From: JAWKTM01 sp041399085
GTDB taxonomy: Bacteria; Planctomycetota; Planctomycetia; Pirellulales; Pirellulaceae
Assembly (NCBI GenBank): GCA_041399085.1
Contig: JAWKTM010000072.1
Coordinates: 1-37,023 of the forward strand
DNA: 37,023 nt
Direction: 5' to 3'
Shown: positions 1-7,005 of the stretch, in pieces
Layout of the letters: each line of letters opens with the position of its first letter
Position numbering within the stretch: the first letter of the stretch is position 1
Made by a program: the position numbers and the translations under genes
Notes under the pieces: generated by a model
What the model was told of the DNA's origin: nothing
What the model saw: only the letters and a program-made list of their open reading frames with translations
Databases searched by the model: none

Positions 1-43
1 ACTCGTAAGAATCTAGCGAGCGAGCTGCTCTTATAGATTAGAA

Positions 44-74
44 CGAGGCGGCAAGTCTTATGCTCGCCGCCTCG
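44..74 (-). terminator. 9-bp hairpin beyond the mutarotase gene
   Basis: A perfect inverted repeat, CGAGGCGGC and GCCGCCTCG, around a 13-nt loop lies about 55 nt past the stop of the mutarotase gene on the minus strand. No clear U-run follows it on that strand, so it may be a weak or factor-assisted terminator or only an mRNA-stabilising hairpin. Confidence 0.35.
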
Positions 75-128
75 CCGAGTTGTGAACGCCGCTGGAATTT
101 CTACTATTTGACGCGGCGATTCAAGCCG

Positions 129-1325
129 CTATTCGACCGAGAACTTATGCACGGTGGTTTGATGATAAGTCTCGCCGGGCTTGAGCACCGTGGTGGGAAA
201 CGCCGGCTGATTTGGCGAGTCGGGATAGTGCTGGGTTTCCAGACAGAAGCCTTCGTACTGCTTGAAGCCGCCGTTCGAGTCGCTGCCGTCCAGGAAGTTG
301 CCCGAGTAGAACTGAATGCCAGGCTGCGTGGTATGAATCTCCATGACTCGGCCACTCGACGGGTCTTTCACTCGCGCGGCTAGAGCCATCTTGCCATCTT
401 GGCCTCGTAGCACAAAACAGTGGTCATAGCCCTGTGGATCGGCTTCGATTTGTTTTAGATCGGCGCCGACGGCCTTTGCTGTGGTGAAGTCCAGCGGGGT
501 GCCTTTTACCGGAGCGGTCTTGCCGGTGGGAATCAATGTGGCGTCGACCGGCAGGAACTCATCCGCTGCGATCATCAGTTCGTGATTTAGGATCTGGCCC
601 GCTCCGGCTCCGGCCAAATTCCAATAACAATGATTTGTTAGATTCACGACCGTCGCTTGCTCGGCTTTGGCGGAAAAGTCGATCGTTAATTCATTGGCAT
701 TGTTTAGAGAGTAAGTGGCGGTTGATATCAGCTTGCCGGGATACCCTTCTTCGCCATCCTCGCTCACATAGGTGAACTTCACACCCACACGATCGGCCGT
801 CTTTACCGGTTCGGCTTGCCACACCACGCGATCAAAACCGACTTCGCCGCCGTGCAAATGATTGGGGCCGTTGTTCGTGGCCAAAGTGTATTGCTTGCCG
901 TCGAGCGAGAACTTGCCGCCGGCGATTCGGTTGCAATACCGTCCTACCGTCGCGCCGAAATACGGGTGCCGTTGTTCATAGCTGGCGAGGTTATCGAACC
1001 CCAAAGTAATGTTCTTCAATTTGCCGTCGCGGTCGGGTGTTTCGACGCTGGTGACAATCGCGCCGTAGTCGATCAACTTGACTCGCATGCCGGCGGTGTT
1101 CGTCAACGTGTATTCCGTAATCTGTTTGCCAGACTGAGTCTTGCCATACGGTTTCTGCTGCACGTTCAATCCTTTCTTGGGCGCGGCGTTGGCGCGCTGG
1201 AGCAACTGCGGTTGGGGCTTAAGTTGTTTCGGTTTGGGCGACGACTGCGCCAGAGCGACGTTCGCTAGGCCAACAAGTGCGATCGCGACGACGAGCGACG
1301 CTGGTCGAACGAATGAGATTTGCAT
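129..1325 (-). CDS. galM: Exported aldose 1-epimerase (galactose mutarotase)
   Basis: Interconverts the alpha and beta anomers of aldoses, feeding the Leloir pathway or sugar uptake. The 398-aa product starts at MQISFVRPAS with a signal peptide (about residues 1-26, cleavage after ANVALA), so it should act outside the cytoplasm, unlike the E. coli enzyme. A Lys/Gln/Pro-rich linker follows to about residue 58, then the whole mutarotase beta-sandwich. Family motifs are present: GRYCNRI (Arg133), LHGG (His158), NHCYWN (catalytic His232) and ETQHYP (catalytic Glu363). The open frame extends upstream to 1964, but that part is the antisense shadow of the permease gene; the signal peptide decides the start at 1325. 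It lies 65 nt downstream of the permease gene on the same strand and may share its transcript. Family assignment is secure; export is inferred from the signal sequence. Confidence 0.93.
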   Translation of the reverse strand: MQISFVRPASLVVAIALVGLANVALAQSSPKPKQLKPQPQLLQRANAAPKKGLNVQQKPYGKTQSGKQITEYTLTNTAGMRVKLIDYGAIVTSVETPDRDGKLKNITLGFDNLASYEQRHPYFGATVGRYCNRIAGGKFSLDGKQYTLATNNGPNHLHGGEVGFDRVVWQAEPVKTADRVGVKFTYVSEDGEEGYPGKLISTATYSLNNANELTIDFSAKAEQATVVNLTNHCYWNLAGAGAGQILNHELMIAADEFLPVDATLIPTGKTAPVKGTPLDFTTAKAVGADLKQIEADPQGYDHCFVLRGQDGKMALAARVKDPSSGRVMEIHTTQPGIQFYSGNFLDGSDSNGGFKQYEGFCLETQHYPDSPNQPAFPTTVLKPGETYHQTTVHKFSVE

Positions 1326-1390
1326 GATCCGGGGGCTTTCCACGAGGAGAGAAATACGGTTGAAAGTCCGCGTATTATGTTTGCCGCAAC

Positions 1391-3286
1391 TCAAAACGGC
1401 CAGATCAGCGGAATCAGAATCAACGCCGTGACCGCAACGATCGCCGCCAAAGGTCCGCCACATTTGATGTAGTCGATCGGCTTGTAGCCGCCAGGCCCCA
1501 TGACCATCAAGTTGGCTTGATAGCCGACCGGCGTCAGAAACGACAACGAAGCGGCCAGCGTGATCGCCATGATGAACGGCCGCGGGTTGTAACCAGCTTC
1601 CCAGGCTACGGCCATCGCGATCGGCAACAACATCGCGGCGACGGCGTTGTTCGTGATCGTCTCGGTGAAGACCAACGCCAGCAAGTACATGGCGATCAAC
1701 AAGACGTACGGATGCGGCCCCACTTGGTTGACCAAAAAGCGAGCGATGGACTCGGCCGCGCCGCTGTTCTGGAGCGCCAATCCCAATCCGAGAGCCCCCG
1801 CGATCGTGAGCAGCGTTTGCAAGTCCAACGCATTTCGAGCATCGGAGATCGTGAGGCAGCGAGTTCCGACCATCAACATAGCGATCGTAATCGCGGCGAT
1901 CGCGGGCGAAGAAAAGCCAACGGCCACCGTTGTTCCTTTGAGCAAGCTGGTAATTATCAGCCAAGCGATCAGCAGCACGCCCAGACCGGCCGCTAACCGC
2001 ATCTTATCGTGACGGCGCGGAGCGGCGCCTTCGACGCTGCTAACTAAATAGAAGTCGCGGCTATCGCGATAGTTGCCCACGAAATCCGTGCGGGTTTGCA
2101 GCAACAACGTATCGCCGGCCTCCAACCGAATGCTCCCGATCTTGTTCGTCAATCGCACGCCATTGCGATGCACGGCGACCACGGCCGCGTTATACCGTTG
2201 CCGGAAATTGGCTTCGCGAACCGTGGCGCCGATCAATGGCGAAGTTCGCGACAGCACGACCTCGGTCAAATGCCGCTGTTGTCGTTGTTGCGGTTGGACT
2301 TCGTAATTCAAGTCGGCCGCTGGCACCAAACCGGGAATCTTTTCCAGGTCGACGATCGTGCTGACCACGCCCGTGAACACGAAGCGATCGTTGGCATAGA
2401 TCACGTCGGCAGGCGTGACCGGCGTAATGATCTCGCCCGCTCGATCAATTTCGATCAGGAACAGGCCGGGCAAATGACGCAGCCCGGCCGCTTCAATCGT
2501 TTGACCGATTAGCGGGCAATCGGGCCGCACCATCATTTCGACGAGATACTCCCGCCGCTGTTCGCCTAACTGATTCAGGATATCGCGAGTTCGCGGCAAC
2601 AGACGTGGCCCCACGAAGATCATGAACGTCATGCCGACTAGTGCCGCGGGGATGCCGACGTAGCCCAGCTCGAACAGCGGCATTGGCCGCACGGATTCGA
2701 CATACTCGGCCAGCCGCGCGGCCTCTTGCTCGGAAAGTCCGGCTGACGATTTCGCCATCCACTTTTCGTATTCCACTCGCAAAACGCCATTGGCCACGAG
2801 CGTCGTGCTGGTGCCGATCAGCGTGCAAACGCCTCCCAAAATCGCGAGGTAGCTGAGCGGCAGCAACAGCCGGGCGGGCGACACATTTCGCCGTCGGCAC
2901 CAGTCGATGATGACTGGCATCATCATCGCCACAACCGCTGTATTGAGCAGGAACGCGGACGACGCGATCAACACCGGCCCGAGTCTTCCGAGCGCCTGCT
3001 TTTCGGTCGCGACGTTGCCGAGCAGTTTTCGTCCGATCCAGTCAATAACGCCGGTGGCTCGCAGACCTGCCGTTACGGCCAGCAACGCGGCCACTGTTAG
3101 CATCGCCTGGTTGGCGAATCCGCGCAACGCTTCCTCGGGCGTCAGGATCCCGCTCAACGTCACAATCATCAGGGCGATCAAGAACAGCCAATCCGTGGGC
3201 GTTCCCCGCCGCACCTGAAGGATCACGAAGACCGCCAGCGTAACTCCCACGGCAATAAAAGGTTGCAACGAAGTGACGGCGAACAT
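1391..3286 (-). CDS. SLC13-type permease with two RCK-C (TrkA-C) domains
   Basis: A 631-aa inner-membrane transporter of the SLC13/divalent anion:sodium symporter group, which moves sulfate, dicarboxylates or similar anions. The N-terminal membrane half (residues about 1-230) contains the motif LSYLAILGGVCTLIGTSTT. Two soluble RCK-C domains follow (about 235-320 and 335-425), each with the 'PLIG' turn (CPLIGQTIEAAG; SPLIGATVREANF) and the 'GD-LL' or 'ND-FVF' ends. The C-terminal membrane half holds TETITNNAVAAMLLPIA and SLSFLTPVGYQANLMV, the paired Asn/Thr-Pro substrate and sodium sites of the family. The inserted RCK-C pair probably senses a small ligand and gates transport. Substrate cannot be read from sequence; sulfate is one possibility because related bacterial and algal permeases with this layout carry it. 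Start is ATG at 3286; no strong Shine-Dalgarno is visible. Confidence 0.88.
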   Translation of the reverse strand: MFAVTSLQPFIAVGVTLAVFVILQVRRGTPTDWLFLIALMIVTLSGILTPEEALRGFANQAMLTVAALLAVTAGLRATGVIDWIGRKLLGNVATEKQALGRLGPVLIASSAFLLNTAVVAMMMPVIIDWCRRRNVSPARLLLPLSYLAILGGVCTLIGTSTTLVANGVLRVEYEKWMAKSSAGLSEQEAARLAEYVESVRPMPLFELGYVGIPAALVGMTFMIFVGPRLLPRTRDILNQLGEQRREYLVEMMVRPDCPLIGQTIEAAGLRHLPGLFLIEIDRAGEIITPVTPADVIYANDRFVFTGVVSTIVDLEKIPGLVPAADLNYEVQPQQRQQRHLTEVVLSRTSPLIGATVREANFRQRYNAAVVAVHRNGVRLTNKIGSIRLEAGDTLLLQTRTDFVGNYRDSRDFYLVSSVEGAAPRRHDKMRLAAGLGVLLIAWLIITSLLKGTTVAVGFSSPAIAAITIAMLMVGTRCLTISDARNALDLQTLLTIAGALGLGLALQNSGAAESIARFLVNQVGPHPYVLLIAMYLLALVFTETITNNAVAAMLLPIAMAVAWEAGYNPRPFIMAITLAASLSFLTPVGYQANLMVMGPGGYKPIDYIKCGGPLAAIVAVTALILIPLIWPF

Positions 3287-3684
3287 TGGGAAAGCTCGGC
3301 GAAGCGAATGAAAAGATACATTAGTAACATGATGACTTTAGTGATTTATCGGCGGTTCGCCAAGCTGACGTGAGCGGGCATTCGCCACATTCGCTGTGGG
3401 TGTGCGAGCTGTTGTGGATGGAGTGCGTGGCGCATGCGTCACGAACGTCACGATTCGGGTTTTTGCTAGGGTTTCGCCCGTTTTTCTGGCCGTGCAAGAT
3501 CGAACAAGTCGCTAGCAGTTTCTCGATACTTCGCCGATTACCTAAGTTATCGAATCAGTCAACTCCGATACCGATTCCTGCGGTGACATTCTTCTCGCCT
3601 CGTCACCGCCAATAGCAAGTGCGAAGTGCGACGGTGCATGGTTGCCCGAATCCGTAAGGCGTTTTCTTCAGGAGGATGTAGCGA
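3287..3684. other. Divergent intergenic region without a convincing gene
   Basis: About 400 nt between the permease (minus) and the acidic protein (plus). It must hold promoters for both directions, but I see no clear -35/-10 pair. An 81-codon frame at 3370-3615 has no recognisable features or ribosome-binding site and is not called. Confidence 0.5.
3670..3675 (+). promoter_or_regulatory. Strong Shine-Dalgarno for the acidic exported protein
   Basis: AGGAGG lies 9 nt before the ATG at 3685. It is the clearest ribosome-binding site in the window and fixes the start of the next gene. Confidence 0.8.
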
Positions 3685-5421
3685 ATGAATCGCCCCTGCT
3701 TGGCTCTCTCGATGATGCTGGCCGCCCTGGCCGGAACGATGCTGCTGGTCGAAAAAAGCGAAGGCAGCGAGCTCGGCTCGGGGTCAGTCCACCCGTCACG
3801 CGTTGACGTGTGTCCGCTGACCGCCGACGACTATTTTGGTTGTGAACTGGAAAACTATGCGGCTGAACGAGACGACAGTCGCGGCGACTTGGTCGCCGAA
3901 AATTGGGACTATTTCGACGATTGCCACTGCCCGTATGTCGGTGGCCGGTCCTATCGTCCGTGGCACGATGAATACGCTTCGGAAGACAGCGAAGCGGTCG
4001 AGTCGACCATCGACTTGTCGGACGACGTGCAAGAGGTCGCTTCGGACGAGGTCGCCGAAACGAGCGACGCGGTCGACAGCGAGACCGCGGACTTGTCCGG
4101 CATTGGCCACTGCCTGTCTGGCTACGACTTGGAGTACGACCAAGCGGTCTACGGCGCGGCGGCGTCTCCAGCGGACGAAGTGACGGAGACCACGGTTCCG
4201 GCTGCTCCGCATGTCGAAGCGGACTACGAATTCACTTATGACGAGTACGTGGCGGTCTATGGCGTCGAGCGCGGCGGGCACATGTTCGTGGCCCGGTTCG
4301 AGGACGAATCCACCACGACGGAAGACGCTGAGATTCTGACTTCGATCAACGAAGACGAAGCGTACTGGGAAGACGATCCCGAAGCGTTGTGGGAAGAAGA
4401 CTTGTTCGAGAACTTCCCGACTCAAGAGGTCGACCAGACCGCCCCAGCGACCGAAACGACGGAGGAAGCGACCGAGTCCACCGAAGCGACGGACGCAACC
4501 GAAACGACGGAAGTGGACGCGACTTTCGATGACGAAGTCACTTCGTGGGACGACTACGACGCGGACTTCTACGCCAACGAGTACGAAGCCTACGAATACG
4601 ACTGCCACTACGGTCGCAATCCGTGGCTGGCCGATACCGCGAACGACGAAGCCGAATGCACCGAAGAAACCGTGGAAGACACGGCCTCGGAAGACGCGAT
4701 CGCGGCCGAATCGGATGTCGAGCAGGAATGGGAAGTGGCCGAGTTCCCGCAGGCTGACGACAGCAGCGCTGCTTGGGACTACGCCGACGAAAGCGACTAT
4801 GACTACGGCTACGATTACGATGCCGATTATGGCTACGACTATGATTACGGCTACGGCGAGGATTATGGTTACGAATCGGAAGATGCCGCGCCGACGGCGG
4901 AAATCGAGGACACCATCAATCTGGATGCCGAGGTGATCGAAGCCGATGCGAGGGACGTTGACGCGATCGAACAGCAAGTCGACGTGTCGGAGGCGCCGGC
5001 GACCGAGGAGATGCAAGCGGCTTTAGGCGAAGTCGTCAACTCGCCGCTTGCCCAGTCGGCTCGTTCGCTAACCGACGCCTCGATCGCGGAAACGGTCGCC
5101 AATCTGCAAGACGTGGACTGGGTGGCTTTGGTCAAGACGGCCGTCAGCAACGTCAGCCGCATGAAGCGCGAAGCGGCTCGCGAAGAAATGATCGAGTACT
5201 ACGGGCTGGATCAAGACGAGTACGCTTGGCAAGATTCCAGCGAGTATTACGAGAACTTCTACTCGGTCGATTCCGCAACGACGGACGGCACCCCCTGGCA
5301 GCGGCTCACGTCCGGCTGCGGTCGCGAAATGATTCTGGAAGCCGCCGGAGCGCTGGACGACATCGGTTCGATCCTGCGAACGGCGTCAGAACGGCTCACG
5401 AACCTGACCGAACTCCGCTAG
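3685..5421 (+). CDS. Very acidic, Tyr/Asp/Glu-rich exported protein
   Basis: I do not recognise a family. The 578-aa product begins with a signal peptide (about residues 1-28) and is dominated by Asp, Glu, Tyr, Thr and Ala, with almost no Lys. Visible parts: a Cys-containing N-terminal segment; repeated Tyr/Asp-centred units such as GYDLEYDQAVYG, YDEYVAVYGVERGG and YEYDCHYGRNPW; a Thr/Glu/Ala linker near residues 250-275; a nearly pure Tyr-Asp-Gly tract near 370-395; and a more ordinary C-terminal 100 residues that could be helical. An acidic exported tract like this could bind cations or act in the cell envelope, but this is inference. It has a strong Shine-Dalgarno before the start and a hairpin terminator after the stop, so it looks monocistronic. 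A 406-codon open frame on the opposite strand is a mirror effect of the Asp/Glu/Tyr codons. Confidence 0.8.
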   Translation: MNRPCLALSMMLAALAGTMLLVEKSEGSELGSGSVHPSRVDVCPLTADDYFGCELENYAAERDDSRGDLVAENWDYFDDCHCPYVGGRSYRPWHDEYASEDSEAVESTIDLSDDVQEVASDEVAETSDAVDSETADLSGIGHCLSGYDLEYDQAVYGAAASPADEVTETTVPAAPHVEADYEFTYDEYVAVYGVERGGHMFVARFEDESTTTEDAEILTSINEDEAYWEDDPEALWEEDLFENFPTQEVDQTAPATETTEEATESTEATDATETTEVDATFDDEVTSWDDYDADFYANEYEAYEYDCHYGRNPWLADTANDEAECTEETVEDTASEDAIAAESDVEQEWEVAEFPQADDSSAAWDYADESDYDYGYDYDADYGYDYDYGYGEDYGYESEDAAPTAEIEDTINLDAEVIEADARDVDAIEQQVDVSEAPATEEMQAALGEVVNSPLAQSARSLTDASIAETVANLQDVDWVALVKTAVSNVSRMKREAAREEMIEYYGLDQDEYAWQDSSEYYENFYSVDSATTDGTPWQRLTSGCGREMILEAAGALDDIGSILRTASERLTNLTELR

Positions 5422-5464
5422 CGAACTCGCCCGGCGGATAATTCGGAACCACTGCAACCAAGCG

Positions 5465-5504
5465 TGGGGGTCGGTCGGCAACACAGCCGGCTGGCCCCCA
5501 TTTT
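5465..5504 (+). terminator. Intrinsic terminator after the acidic protein gene
   Basis: TGGGGG...GTCGGC pairs with GCCGGC...CCCCCA around a short loop, with a small internal loop, and is followed by TTTTCGTTTT. It begins 44 nt after the stop codon. Confidence 0.75.
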
Positions 5505-5697
5505 CGTTTTCTTGGCGACAGCAAACGGTTGCATTCGCACAATTTACGAATTTTGTGTGGCGTTTCGACTTCGGGCAGAATAGAATTGAAGCCACTGGAC
5601 GCCGTTTGCGCGCCGAAAACAATTCCGGGCAAGGCAGGGTTCTCGACTTCGGAACGAGGAGAGCCCCAAACTCACTTCTGTCCTTGGAGTTTCGATC

Positions 5698-6393
5698 ATG
5701 ACCTTAGGTCGGTTCCTGCTTTCTATTGCTTTCTTGGCAATGGCCGTTGGCGGTGCGTCCGCCGCGCCACCCGCCGGAGCTCATCTCTCGACTTTCGAAA
5801 AGTCGACCGGCGAAACGTATTTTGCACTGAGTCTGTCTCCCACGGTGAAGCCCGCGGCGGCGAAATCGCACGACTTGGTCGTGTTGTTCGATACGTCCGC
5901 TAGCCAAACCGGTGTGTTTCGCGACGATTCGCTGACGGCTTTGAAGAGCATGCTGTCGGTTTTGGGCGCCGAGGATCGCGTGCATTTGGTCGCAGTCGAC
6001 CTAAACGCGGTGCCAATGACGCCGGGCTTTGTCGGAGCGAACAGCGCCGAGATGCAGGCGGCCCTCAACAAGCTGGACGCTCGCGTGCCGCTGGGGTCGA
6101 CCGATATGAGCGCCGCGCTTCAAGCGGCCGTCGAATCTTATGGCGCGAAGGCGAGTGCTGGCCGAGCCGTGGTCTACATCGGCGATGGCATCAGCCGAGC
6201 GAATTTTGTCGAGTCGCGGGAGTTCGATGCGTTGGCAAAGAAATTAGTCGCCGCCCGAGTGCCGGTCAACTCGTTCGCGATTGGGCCACGGCGTAATATC
6301 GAAGGCTTGGCGGCACTGGCGAATCACACGGGCGGCATGCTGTATCTGATTCCAACCAGGCGAACTCGGCTCGTCAGGCCGGAGTGGTCTTAG
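5698..6393 (+). CDS. VWA-domain exported protein, N-terminal part of a frame-broken gene
   Basis: First readable piece of a gene that should run from 5698 to 9762 (about 1355 aa). Residues 1-22 form a signal peptide ending GGASA. Residues about 58-215 are a von Willebrand factor A domain with a complete metal-ion-dependent adhesion site: DTSAS (Asp65, Ser67, Ser69), Thr135 in GSTDMS and Asp163 in YIGDG. Such domains bind a partner protein through a divalent metal. The frame runs correctly to GMLYL and is then lost after 6348, where CTGGAT appears to have become CTGAT; the last 14 residues up to the stop at 6393 are therefore spurious. A GGAG at 5686-5689 precedes the ATG. The true product continues in the next two entries. 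Confidence 0.85.
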   Translation: MTLGRFLLSIAFLAMAVGGASAAPPAGAHLSTFEKSTGETYFALSLSPTVKPAAAKSHDLVVLFDTSASQTGVFRDDSLTALKSMLSVLGAEDRVHLVAVDLNAVPMTPGFVGANSAEMQAALNKLDARVPLGSTDMSAALQAAVESYGAKASAGRAVVYIGDGISRANFVESREFDALAKKLVAARVPVNSFAIGPRRNIEGLAALANHTGGMLYLIPTRRTRLVRPEWS

Positions 6394-7005
6394 CTGGAGT
6401 GGCGAAAGCTGCCGGTCGTTTGGCCGACTGCGGTTCGCTTGCCCGAATCGCTGGGCGAAGTTTACCCGAAGATGGTTCCGCCGCTGCGAACTGATCGCGA
6501 CACCGTGTTGTTCGGTGCTGTCGGATGCGAAGGCGGGCTCGGTCGCCATGACCGCCGAAGCCGCGGGCATCCCGTTGAGATGACTTGGCAAGTGAACCCA
6601 GGCAAGTCGAACGTGGAATATAACTTCCTGCCTCAGTTGGTCGAGCTGGCGCGCAAAGGGTCGGGCACGGGGCTGCCGACCTGGGCACCGACGGCTGCGC
6701 GAGGCGGCCTGCGTGATCCGGCGAATGCCGATCAATTGGCGGAACTCGAGCCAACTCGCTTCGCACCGGTGACACGGTTGGTGCGGCAAAGGTCGCCGAC
6801 CAAGCCCTGCGATTAGATCCTCTGAATGCGAAAGCACAGCTTGTCCAAGGCGCCGCCCAACGCGTGGCCGAGGACGAAAAGGATTTGCGGCTGACTCAGT
6901 TGCAGGTGCCAGGCGCTCCGGCCAGCGAATTCGCCGAGCGAGGCGACGATTTCCTGAGCAGCGTGGAAGCCGCGCCGTCGTCTGGAAGGTCGCATCGAAG
7001 CCGAG
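6394..7005 (+). pseudogene. Frame-broken middle of the VWA protein gene
   Basis: Reading across frames gives a continuous protein-like sequence: QANSARQAGVVLAGVAKAA, then VVWPTAVRLPESLGEVYP, then AGSVAMTAEAAGIP, then VEMTWQVNPGKSNVEYNF, then GTDGLREAA, then ADQALRLDPLNAKAQ and RRLEGRIEAEVNLQ. The joins need indels near 6349, 6414, 6511-6518, 6573, 6680, 6694, 6719, 6750 and 6975. Most change a short run of G or C by one base. The RLDPLNAKAQ segment looks like a TPR-type helix. No fragment here is a gene by itself. Because the reading potential is intact on both sides, sequencing error is likelier than decay. Confidence 0.7.

Noticed and set aside
1326..1964. Upstream extension of the mutarotase frame
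   Set aside because: It lies over the permease coding sequence, and a signal peptide begins at 1325.
3796..5016. 406-codon open frame antisense to the acidic protein, hydrophobic and Arg/Val-rich
   Set aside because: It is the mirror of Asp, Glu and Tyr codons, which read as Val, Phe and Ile on the other strand; it has no ribosome-binding site and no family resemblance.
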